Source: Oligoflexia bacterium (GTDB lineage: Bacteria > Bdellovibrionota > UBA1018). Taken from it: 5,280 nt of DNA. The stretch lies in NCBI GenBank assembly GCA_025352185.1, contig JANXTV010000518.1, positions 1 to 5,280 of the forward strand, given 5' to 3'. This document shows, piece after piece, positions 1 through 5,280 of this stretch; within the stretch, counting starts at the first letter, position 1, and each line of letters begins with the position of its first letter. The notes beneath the pieces are model-generated. The model saw only the letters and a program-made list of their open reading frames with translations. It ran no database searches and was not told the origin of the DNA. A program made the position numbers and the translations under genes.

Positions 1-7
1 CCAACGT

Positions 8-343
8 CTACCATACCAACTCCTCGCATGCGTGCTCCGAAAGCTCGCTGGATTCGCCTCGCCCGATCGGGGGCGCGTTGACGATTACGAACAAGCGCTC
101 CGCACCAGAAGCTCTGTTCGTCACGTCTTCACGGTCTTGCGCGCATACGTAGAGCGTCGGCTCGTTCGGCAACCTTCCTTGGTCGAGCTCTCGAAACTCT
201 CGAGCGCAGTCGTCTGAAAAGAAGACGTTGTGGCGCACGAGCTCGCGACCGCGCACCTCTCCGACGCACGCCAGGGTGACTGCAGAGAGCGAAGGCGCTC
301 TGGTCGGCGGTGCGGCGAAGCGCGCTACTCGGCCGAGCAATCC
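8..343 (-). pseudogene. Carotenoid/phytoene desaturase fragment (CrtI/CrtD-like), no start, interrupted by TAG
   Basis: From about 343 leftwards, a frame +1 to that of atpE gives a coherent protein piece. Readable motifs in order are PSLSAVTLACVGEV, RHNVFFSDD, a REFRELDQGRLPNEPTLYVC block followed by AQDRED, and GAERLFVIVNAPPIG. These match the C-terminal half of FAD-dependent carotenoid desaturases and related amine-oxidase-fold enzymes of the CrtI/CrtD type, which desaturate carotenoid precursors at the membrane. The FAD-binding N-terminus is missing, since the DNA changes to atpE at 325-345, and no start codon belongs to it. The frame ends at TAG (10-8), well before the roughly 100 or more residues that should follow. 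The codons after TAG (Thr-Leu) still suit the family, so a point nonsense change or base error is likelier than a frameshift. Assignment is from motif memory; CrtI versus CrtD is open. Confidence 0.7.
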
Positions 344-524
344 CTTCGAGAGCGCTGGATGCTGCCTTACCTTGGCCGAGCGATCCACCGAATGCCGCGA
401 TACCGATCGCGAGACCGGCTCCGAGAGATGCGTAAGCATCCGCGTGAGCGGCGCCGTCTTCGGCCATAGCGGCCGTAGCGAAGATCGTGAGGAAAGCGAC
501 AACGGAGAGAAGTTTACGTAGCAT
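129..524 (-). CDS. atpE: ATP synthase subunit c, authentic only for its first 64 codons
   Basis: Subunit c builds the proton-driven rotor ring of Fo. Residues 1-21 look like a cleavable signal peptide (MLRKLLSVVAFLTIF then ATAAMA, likely cut before EDG), as in many deltaproteobacterial c subunits. Residues 31-54 are helix 1 with the glycine-rich packing motif GAGLAIGIAAFGGSLGQG. Residues 60-64, EGIAR, begin the polar loop. The family continues with Asn-Pro and then helix 2 with the ion-binding Glu/Asp, but after position 333 this frame becomes an Arg-rich non-membrane stretch ending in TGA at 131-129. The protein therefore lacks helix 2 and cannot work as a c subunit. The downstream DNA reads better in another frame as a carotenoid desaturase fragment. 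The ATG at 524 is preferred over one at 548 overlapping atpB, because AGAAAGGG lies 6 bases upstream and the protein then begins at the signal peptide. Confidence 0.85.
   Translation of the reverse strand: MLRKLLSVVAFLTIFATAAMAEDGAAHADAYASLGAGLAIGIAAFGGSLGQGKAASSALEGIARPSSALRRTADQSAFALCSHPGVRRRGARSRARAPQRLLFRRLRSRVSRARPRKVAERADALRMRARP
323..345. other. Chimeric junction between atpE and the desaturase fragment
   Basis: To the right, codons give subunit c up to EGIAR (333). To the left, a different frame gives desaturase sequence (clear from about 325). The two readings overlap by some 10-20 bases in GC-rich sequence, so the join cannot be placed exactly. No target-site duplication, inverted repeat or transposase sequence is visible at the join. 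Confidence 0.7.
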
Positions 525-530
525 GTTTAA

Positions 531-539
531 CCCTTTCTT
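531..539 (-). promoter_or_regulatory. Ribosome binding site of atpE
   Basis: On the minus strand AAGAAAGGG ends 6 bases before the ATG at 524. It overlaps the atpB stop codon and supports the ATG at 524 over the upstream ATG at 548. Confidence 0.5.
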
Positions 540-1254
540 AGTGGTCATGTGCCGTTGAGAGCGAGATGTAGACCATCGTCATCAAACAGAAGACGAAAGC
601 CTGAATAAAGGCCACAAAAACGCCAAGCCCGAGAAAGATCACGGGCAAGCCGATTGGAACCAATCCGTTAAAAACTCCTAAAACCACGTGGTCACCCATG
701 ATGTTCCCGCGCAGACGAAGTCCGAGAGAGAGAGGGCGAAACACGTGAGAAACAATTTCGATCGGCAGGATCAGCCACGCGAGCCACCAAACCGGACCCA
801 TGAGGTGCTTTAAATGGGTGATCAGTCCGTTCGCCTTAATCCCGGCGACATTATAATAAACGAATACGAACAGCCCAAGCGCGAAGGTCGTATTTAAGTT
901 ATCGGTCGGAGGAAGAAATCCCGGAATCGATCCGATCAGATTCGAAAAGAAAACGTAGCAGAACAGGGCTCCGATAAACGGATAGAAAATCTTCGCTTCG
1001 TGGAGGCCCATCGTCTGTTCGCAGAGGCCGAAGAGTTTTTCTGCGAGGATTTCGAAGAAGTTTCGGTACGTCAGGGTCGGTGCCGGGAGGATCGCGCCGT
1101 CTTTACTCGCGTGCGCTTTCGCGAGCGAAAGACGCGCGATCGACATCGTAATCACCATCAGACCGGCGACGATCAGACTGTGAACGACGTGGGCGGGAGC
1201 ATGTTCCAGTCCCGGAATCAGCGTGTACCAATTAAAACCGTGTGATTCGTGCAT
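538..1254 (-). CDS. atpB: ATP synthase Fo subunit a
   Basis: Subunit a forms the two half-channels through which protons reach and leave the c-ring in the cytoplasmic membrane. The 238-residue protein is a little shorter than E. coli AtpB (271) and has five to six hydrophobic segments. The key helix reads RPLSLGLRLRGNIMGDH near residues 173-189: Arg180 (codon 717-715) matches the essential E. coli Arg210, and Asn184 is the conserved Asn of the RLxGN motif. The last helix, FIQAFVFCLMTMVYISLS, holds Gln218, matching E. coli Gln252. The segment PFIGALFCYVFFSNLIGSIPGF is the typical first conserved block. An Arg at 182, where Phe or another bulky neutral residue is usual, is odd. The ATG at 1254 is the first in frame after atpI and gives a usual N-terminus (HESHGFNWYTLIPG); ribosome-site match is weak. 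Stop TAA is 13 bases before atpE. Confidence 0.96.
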   Translation of the reverse strand: MHESHGFNWYTLIPGLEHAPAHVVHSLIVAGLMVITMSIARLSLAKAHASKDGAILPAPTLTYRNFFEILAEKLFGLCEQTMGLHEAKIFYPFIGALFCYVFFSNLIGSIPGFLPPTDNLNTTFALGLFVFVYYNVAGIKANGLITHLKHLMGPVWWLAWLILPIEIVSHVFRPLSLGLRLRGNIMGDHVVLGVFNGLVPIGLPVIFLGLGVFVAFIQAFVFCLMTMVYISLSTAHDH

Positions 1255-1281
1255 CTTCGAAATCTCTGTTAACTTATTTTG

Positions 1282-1713
1282 TTAAGTTTGGCTCTTCACT
1301 TCTTTAAGCTGGCCTTGGCTCCACCAAAAACCACCCGCCAGAGGAACCACAATTAAACCGCTCAATCCAAGAAGACTTCCTCGACTCGCGGCTTCCGGAA
1401 ACTTCCAGAGGAAGATCGCGATGACCGCTAAGCAAAGCATCTTCAAGCTCCCGAAGACGAGAGCTTGGATAGTATAGGCTGACCTATTTTCGGCCCCCTG
1501 ATCTGACATCAAAACGATTACTGCCGCAATGGTTTTTACTAGAAAAAACAGGTCAGTAACGCCCAAAAAATAGAAAACTCCCCACCCGCGAAGCGCCGCG
1601 GCAGGGTCGGAGGACAGTCCGAAAATCAGGGCCACGCAAACGACGGCCCATCCGATGGTCGCCCCGATAAAGGGTCGGAGGTTTACGTTTTGGGTTCCGA
1701 TTTGGATCATCAT
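1282..1713 (-). CDS. atpI: AtpI-like ATP synthase accessory membrane protein
   Basis: This 143-residue protein has four predicted membrane helices (about residues 14-33, 45-69, 84-103 and 113-132) and a short basic C-terminal tail. Size, topology and position between atpZ and atpB match the ATP synthase I (UncI) group, whose members help assemble the c-ring or, together with AtpZ, carry Mg2+ or Ca2+. These sequences diverge strongly, so the assignment rests mainly on context. A Lys in helix 2 (FFLVKTIAAVIVLM) and another at the start of helix 3-like segment (SLKMLCL) are conspicuous charged residues within or next to hydrophobic stretches. Two consecutive ATG codons (1713 and 1710) could start translation; an AAGAG ribosome-site match overlaps the atpZ stop 9 bases upstream, which suggests translational coupling. 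Stop TAA; 27 bases separate it from atpB. Confidence 0.75.
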   Translation of the reverse strand: MMIQIGTQNVNLRPFIGATIGWAVVCVALIFGLSSDPAAALRGWGVFYFLGVTDLFFLVKTIAAVIVLMSDQGAENRSAYTIQALVFGSLKMLCLAVIAIFLWKFPEAASRGSLLGLSGLIVVPLAGGFWWSQGQLKEVKSQT

Positions 1714-1722
1714 AGGTCGCTC

Positions 1723-1947
1723 TTACTTCTGTAACTTTTTTTGGTAGCGGTAAACTTGGACGCTCGCGGAATAGAGTCCGAGCCCGGAAGTGATCAGGAT
1801 CGTCCACCAGGGAAAACCTGCTTTTTTCCAAAGCAGCCATCCGATTCCGACTCCCGCTCCGCTCGATCCGATGAACGCACTCAAGACGACGGCAAAAATG
1901 CCGAACTGTCTTAACATCGTTTCTTCCGTGGGGTCCTTCTCGCTCAT
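1723..1947 (-). CDS. atpZ: AtpZ/AtpI-family small membrane protein
   Basis: This 74-residue protein has two predicted membrane helices, about residues 14-40 and 46-66, joined by a short KKAGFPWW turn, with a charged N-terminus (SEKDPTEE) and a basic C-terminus (YRYQKKLQK). The glycine pattern GVGIGWLLW...GFPWW...GLGLYSA fits the AtpZ/'ATPase gene 1' family, found just upstream of atpI/atpB in many bacteria. AtpZ proteins are reported to work with AtpI in divalent-cation supply or assembly of the ATP synthase rotor; the precise role here is inferred from family and position. The ATG at 1947 is preferred over an internal ATG at 1917 because GGGAG lies at a suitable distance upstream and the polar N-terminus is kept. 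The lipoprotein stop is 13 bases upstream and the AtpI-like start is 9 bases downstream. Confidence 0.8.
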   Translation of the reverse strand: MSEKDPTEETMLRQFGIFAVVLSAFIGSSGAGVGIGWLLWKKAGFPWWTILITSGLGLYSASVQVYRYQKKLQK

Positions 1948-1960
1948 CCCGCTCCCGACT

Positions 1961-2818
1961 TCAAAGATTCTTTTGGTTCCGACGCTCCGAAATACGGCGA
2001 AGCTTCATTTCGACGACGGTGCGGTTTGGATACAGCGCGCGAATTTCCTCGAACGCCTTATATGCTGCGTCAACCTGATCCATTTCCTCGTAGCAGTTTC
2101 CGATCTCAAACTTCGCTTCGAGGGTGAGGGGGTCGGTGGGATACGTTTGGCTGAACGCCGTAAACTCTTTCACAGCTTCCCGGAAGGAGTCGTTCGCCAG
2201 GCGCGCTTCCTTTTGTTGAAGCTGGTGGCCCTTCGTCTGTTCGGAAACCCCGATTTCAAACCGCGCGCGCTTTGCCCATTCGGACCCGTGGTATTTATCC
2301 ACAACGATTCGAAACGTACGGATCGAATCCTCGAAATGGAGGAGGTGGAACTGCGCCTTCCCGATTCGGTAAGTGTACTCATCCTTCGACGGATCTTCCG
2401 GATAGAGCTCGATCATCCGTTCGTAGTGCTGGATCGCCTGTTCATACTGCTCAAGCCGAAGAAAAAGAATTTCTCCGATTTGTTTATAGGCTTCGTGAGC
2501 GAGGGGGCTTTCGCGGTTCAGTTCGATGATTCGGTTTAATTTCCGAAGGGCCCCGAGGTTCTCGTTTAAAAAAAGGGTCTGGGTCATCGCCGCGCGAAGG
2601 GCCGCCTTAATTCCGAGTTCGCTCGAGGGATCCTTCTGGGTAACTTTTTCGTATTCGGCGACCGCCGCCGAATAATTCTTTTCCTGCCAAAGTCGTTCCG
2701 CGAGAAGAAACCGGTCGCGGGGGTTTTGGGAAGTGCATCCCGTCGCGCCCGCGGCGAGCGAGAAAAGAAAAAGGACGACCGAAAGATTTTTAATCGTTTC
2801 CGGTCGTCCCCGTTGCAT
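1961..2818 (-). CDS. TPR-repeat outer-membrane lipoprotein (BamD/CpoB-like)
   Basis: This is a predicted 285-residue lipoprotein. A short basic N-terminus and a hydrophobic core (about residues 12-25) lead to a lipobox ending ATGC, with the lipidated Cys at residue 28. The following Thr does not signal inner-membrane retention, so outer-membrane sorting is inferred. The rest is helical tetratricopeptide repeats: an AERLWQEKNYSAAVAEYEKV unit near 40-60, YEQAIQHYERMIELYPED near 125-142, a unit with FEDSIRTFRIVVDKY, and YKAFEEIRALYP near the C-terminus. The alternating Y-P-x-D/S repeat ends resemble BamD and CpoB/YbgF, which act in outer-membrane protein assembly or envelope constriction; which role applies here is not decided. 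The ATG at 2818 was chosen over a GTG one codon upstream (2821). Ribosome-site match is weak (AAAAG), so translation may be coupled to gyrA, whose stop lies 5 bases upstream. A terminator-like hairpin lies in its first 20 codons. Confidence 0.87.
   Translation of the reverse strand: MQRGRPETIKNLSVVLFLFSLAAGATGCTSQNPRDRFLLAERLWQEKNYSAAVAEYEKVTQKDPSSELGIKAALRAAMTQTLFLNENLGALRKLNRIIELNRESPLAHEAYKQIGEILFLRLEQYEQAIQHYERMIELYPEDPSKDEYTYRIGKAQFHLLHFEDSIRTFRIVVDKYHGSEWAKRARFEIGVSEQTKGHQLQQKEARLANDSFREAVKEFTAFSQTYPTDPLTLEAKFEIGNCYEEMDQVDAAYKAFEEIRALYPNRTVVEMKLRRISERRNQKNL
2761..2809 (-). terminator. Terminator-like hairpin inside the lipoprotein 5' coding region
   Basis: Read on the minus strand, GGACGACCG (2809-2801) pairs perfectly with CGGTCGTCC (2781-2773). 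The 19-base spacer can continue the stem as AAA/TTT and GATT/AATC with two single-base bulges, closing on an AAA loop, for about 16 pairs in all. The stem is followed at once by TTTTTCTTTTCT (2772-2761). This is the layout of an intrinsic terminator, 14 bases after the gyrA stop. It lies within codons 4-19 of the lipoprotein gene, and the T-rich tail also encodes Leu-Phe-Leu-Phe of the signal peptide, so part of the pattern could come from coding constraint. Termination strength is not known. Confidence 0.55.
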
Positions 2819-2823
2819 CACTT

Positions 2824-5280
2824 TTAATGAACCGTTTCATCGTCGTCAGGAGTTCCGGGCGTATCGGACGCGCCGTTCGAACCCCCTTCGCTTGCCGCGA
2901 CCACCGCTTCGATGACCTTATCGCTTTCGGCGATCAGTTCGAACGACATGAGCTTCTCCCCTTCGGAGAGGGTCATGAGGCGCACGCCCTGCGTGTTTCG
3001 GCCCTGCTCGGAGATCCCGTTCACGTGAATCCGGATCATCTGGCCTTTATTCGAAACGAGCATGACGTCGTTTTCCGGCATGACTTGGCGGGAACCCATG
3101 ACGGTTCCGTTTTTATCGTTCGTCTTCATCGTAATGATCCCTTTACCGCCGCGAGACTGCGTTCGGTAATCGACAACCGGGGTCCGTTTTCCGTAACCCG
3201 ACTCGGTCACGGTCAGAACTTCGAATTTCGAATCCACCCCGCGCTCGAGAACTTCCATTCCGATCACGAGGTCGCCTTCGTCGAGGCTCATTCCGATCAC
3301 ACCGCGAGCCGTTCGGCCCATCGTGCGGACATCTTCTTCCTGGAACCGAATCGACATGCCCTCTCTCGAGCAGAGGAAAATATCGTTCGTGCCCTTCGTG
3401 AGGCGAGCCACGACCAGCTCATCTCCATCGTCGGTTGTGAGGGCAATAATTCCGGAGGCCCGGACGTTCGAGAAGTCGGCGAGCGCCGTCTTCTTGATGA
3501 TCCCGTTCCTCGTCACCATCATGATGAATTCGTTTTCCTTAAATTCCGAAACCGGGAGAATCGCCTTAATCTTCTCATTCGGCTGGAGCGAAAGGAGATT
3601 CACGATCGCCTTCCCCTTTGCCGTACGGGATGCTTCCGGAATCTTATAAACCTTCAGCCAGTAGAGACGGCCCTTATCCGTAAAGCAGAGGAGGTAGGAG
3701 AGGGTATTCGTATGGTAGATCGAAGTGACAAAATCCTCTTCGCCCGTGCTCATTCCCTTAATTCCGCGGCCGCCGCGGTGTTGGGAGCGGAACTGCGATG
3801 GGTCCGTACGCTTGATGTATCCCGTATGCGTGATCGAAACGAGAGTCTCGACATCTGCGATCAGTTCCTCTTCTTCGAACTCGCTCGTCGCATTATAGAC
3901 GATCTCGGTCCGGCGTTTATCGCCGAACTTCTCGAGAATTTCCCGAAGTTCGCCCTGAATGATGTCGAACACGAGTTTTTCGCTCGCCAGAATTTCTTTC
4001 AAGTATCCGATCAGTTTCAAGACGGTATTATATTCGTCGATGATCTTATCGCGCTCAAGTCCAGTGAGACGCTGGAGGCGCATCTCGAGAATGGCTTGGG
4101 CCTGGATTTCGCTGAAGCTAAACTTAATCTGGAGGGCGTCCTTTGCTTGCTCGGGGCCGGCGGAGGATTTAATGAGCGCGATCACTTCGTCGATATTCTC
4201 GACCGCCTTCTTTAAACCTTCTAAGATGTGCGCGCGAGCTTCCGCTTTCCGAAGCTCGAAAATCGTCCGTCGAACGACGACGTCTTTTCGGTGCTCGACG
4301 AAAGCCCAGAGCATGTCGCGGAGATTAAACGTCTTCGGCTGATTCTGGTGAATCGCGAGGAGGTTAATCGAAAAATTATCCTGGAGCTGGGTGAGTTTAT
4401 AGAGGCGGTTTAGAATGACGTTCGCGTTTTCGCCTTTCTTCGTCTCGATCACGATTCGCATTCCCGTACGGTCGGACTCATCCCGAAGATCGGAAATTCC
4501 TTCGAGCTTCTTATCGCGCACGAGATCCGCGACCTTTTCGATTAATCGCGCTTTATTCACCTGGTAGGGGATCTCGGTGATGACGATGCGTTCCCGCTCG
4601 TTCTTCATCGTCTCGATCTCCGCGCGCGCGCGCATCGTGACCGATCCGCGTCCGGTGCGGTACGCTTCCTTAATATTATTCCCGCCGAACATGAGGGCGC
4701 CCGTCGGAAAATCCGGGCCCTTCACGAATTCCAGCAGGTCGTCGGTAACGAGGGTTGGTTTATCGATCAGCGCAATCGTCGCGTTCACGATTTCCGTCAG
4801 GTTATGCGGCGGAATGTTCGTCGCCATCCCGACGGCGATCCCACTCGATCCATTAATGAGTAGGTTCGGCAGGCGGGTGGGGAGTACGAGGGGTTCCGAA
4901 AGCGAGTCGTCGTAGTTCGGTCCGAAATCGACGGTTTCCTTATCGATATCGGCGAGGAGCTCGTCGGTGATCTTTTCCATTTTCGCTTCGGTGTACCGCA
5001 TGGCGGCCGGGCTATCCCCATCGACCGAACCGAAGTTTCCCTGTCCGCGGATGAGCGGGTAGCGAAGGGAAAAGTCCTGCGCGAGCCGCACGAGGGCGTC
5101 GTAAACGGCAGTATCTCCGTGTGGATGGTATTTACCGATCACGTCCCCGACGACGCGGGCGGATTTTACGAAGGGGCGACCAAACGTAATGTTCTGTTCG
5201 TTCATCGAGAAGAGAACCCGGCGGTGCACGGGCTTTAATCCGTCACGAACGTCGGGAAGTGCGCGGCCGACGATCACGCT
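2824..5280 (-). CDS. gyrA: DNA gyrase subunit A, 5' end cut by window edge
   Basis: GyrA is the breakage-reunion subunit of DNA gyrase (A2B2), which introduces negative supercoils using ATP bound by GyrB. The visible part is 818 codons and opens with SVIVGRALPDVRDG, a motif near residue 27 of E. coli GyrA, so roughly 26 or more N-terminal residues lie beyond the right edge. The GTG at 5277 is the Val of this motif, not a start. The catalytic tyrosine is in AAMRYTE (codon 4995-4993), matching E. coli Tyr122 without gaps. The quinolone-determining stretch reads HPHGDTAVYD. A coiled-coil/tower region follows (about visible residues 335-435). The C-terminal domain then shows six blade-like repeats, including the GyrA box QHRGGRG (3763-3783) and a related QSRGGKG. 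The acidic tail ends DDDETVH. Six blades, the GyrA box and the acidic tail favour GyrA over ParC. The stop is TAA, followed 5 bases later by the ATG of the lipoprotein gene. Confidence 0.97.
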   Translation of the reverse strand, partial: SVIVGRALPDVRDGLKPVHRRVLFSMNEQNITFGRPFVKSARVVGDVIGKYHPHGDTAVYDALVRLAQDFSLRYPLIRGQGNFGSVDGDSPAAMRYTEAKMEKITDELLADIDKETVDFGPNYDDSLSEPLVLPTRLPNLLINGSSGIAVGMATNIPPHNLTEIVNATIALIDKPTLVTDDLLEFVKGPDFPTGALMFGGNNIKEAYRTGRGSVTMRARAEIETMKNERERIVITEIPYQVNKARLIEKVADLVRDKKLEGISDLRDESDRTGMRIVIETKKGENANVILNRLYKLTQLQDNFSINLLAIHQNQPKTFNLRDMLWAFVEHRKDVVVRRTIFELRKAEARAHILEGLKKAVENIDEVIALIKSSAGPEQAKDALQIKFSFSEIQAQAILEMRLQRLTGLERDKIIDEYNTVLKLIGYLKEILASEKLVFDIIQGELREILEKFGDKRRTEIVYNATSEFEEEELIADVETLVSITHTGYIKRTDPSQFRSQHRGGRGIKGMSTGEEDFVTSIYHTNTLSYLLCFTDKGRLYWLKVYKIPEASRTAKGKAIVNLLSLQPNEKIKAILPVSEFKENEFIMMVTRNGIIKKTALADFSNVRASGIIALTTDDGDELVVARLTKGTNDIFLCSREGMSIRFQEEDVRTMGRTARGVIGMSLDEGDLVIGMEVLERGVDSKFEVLTVTESGYGKRTPVVDYRTQSRGGKGIITMKTNDKNGTVMGSRQVMPENDVMLVSNKGQMIRIHVNGISEQGRNTQGVRLMTLSEGEKLMSFELIAESDKVIEAVVAASEGGSNGASDTPGTPDDDETVH
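4621..4632. repeat. Short alternating CG tract (6 units) inside gyrA
   Basis: Twelve bases of strictly alternating C and G encode the Arg-Ala-Arg-Ala run of gyrA in frame (MRARAE). Such tracts can adopt Z-DNA under negative supercoiling, but coding need alone can explain it. Confidence 0.6.

Noticed and set aside
32..521. Plus-strand open frames at 32-217, 228-521 and 230-469
   Set aside because: They are antisense to the desaturase and atpE sequences, are Arg/Ser-rich and show no coherent protein features.
1116..1131. Small hairpin CTTTCG-CGAG-CGAAAG inside atpB
   Set aside because: Six pairs in coding sequence, no T tract after it and no gene boundary nearby; treated as chance.
1271..1288. 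AT-rich inverted repeat (AACTTA/TAAGTT, 6-base spacer) at the atpI stop, before atpB
   Set aside because: The stem is only 6 weak pairs with no T tract after it on the coding strand, so a terminator is not supported; chance in a short AT-rich gap is enough to explain it.
1790..2539. A 249-codon open frame on the plus strand opposite atpZ and the lipoprotein gene
   Set aside because: It spans the antisense of two real genes and the gap between them; no ribosome site or recognisable motif was seen.
3764..3778. GC-rich palindrome in the GyrA box region
   Set aside because: It is produced by the Arg-Gly-Gly-Arg codons of the box and lies deep in coding sequence; no regulatory reading is supported.
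2827..4215. A 462-codon open frame on the plus strand opposite gyrA
   Set aside because: It lies wholly antisense to a clearly real gyrA, its translation shows no family motifs or hydrophobic pattern, and it is rich in Arg, His and Asp as expected from reading GC-biased codons backwards.
5275..5277. GTG as a start codon for gyrA
   Set aside because: It is the Val inside the conserved SVIVGRALPDVRDG motif; the Ser codon before it is visible and the gene continues past the right edge.

Overview
All recognisable genes in this window lie on the minus strand, so the text follows transcription from right to left. The order is: gyrA (5' end cut by the right edge), a TPR-repeat lipoprotein, an AtpZ-like protein, an AtpI-like protein, atpB (ATP synthase subunit a), and the first half of atpE (subunit c). 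The recognisable atpE sequence stops at about position 333, and a different gene fragment follows at once. Gaps between genes are 5 to 27 bases, so the block reads as one compact cluster. No tRNA, rRNA, CRISPR array, insertion sequence or gene-free stretch longer than 30 bases is visible between position 330 and the right edge.

The gene content suggests a Gram-negative bacterium. The lipoprotein has a lipobox. Subunit c has a cleavable-looking signal peptide, as in many c subunits of the former Deltaproteobacteria. AtpZ and AtpI stand directly before atpB. A Bdellovibrionota or related lineage fits best, but this is an impression from sequence style, not the result of a search. Stops used by the intact genes are TAA (gyrA, atpZ, atpI, atpB) and TGA (lipoprotein).

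Functionally, gyrA encodes the DNA-cleaving subunit of DNA gyrase. The lipoprotein is probably an envelope scaffold of the BamD/CpoB type. AtpZ and AtpI are small membrane proteins linked to ATP synthase assembly or ion supply. AtpB and AtpE form the proton path of the Fo sector. Gyrase depends on ATP, but nothing here shows a regulatory link beyond shared transcription.

Two things stand out. First, the left end is chimeric. After residue 64 of subunit c (helix 1 and the start of the polar loop), the expected helix 2 is absent. A +1-shifted frame on the same strand instead encodes a fragment of a carotenoid/phytoene desaturase (CrtI/CrtD-like), itself interrupted by a TAG at 8-10. An assembly join or a real rearrangement could explain this; the first is likelier because atpE is normally indispensable. 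Second, a terminator-like hairpin with a T-rich tail (minus-strand reading) sits inside the signal-peptide codons of the lipoprotein gene, just after the gyrA stop. It may separate gyrA expression from the downstream atp genes. Apart from these, this is ordinary housekeeping sequence, and no wholly new system was found.
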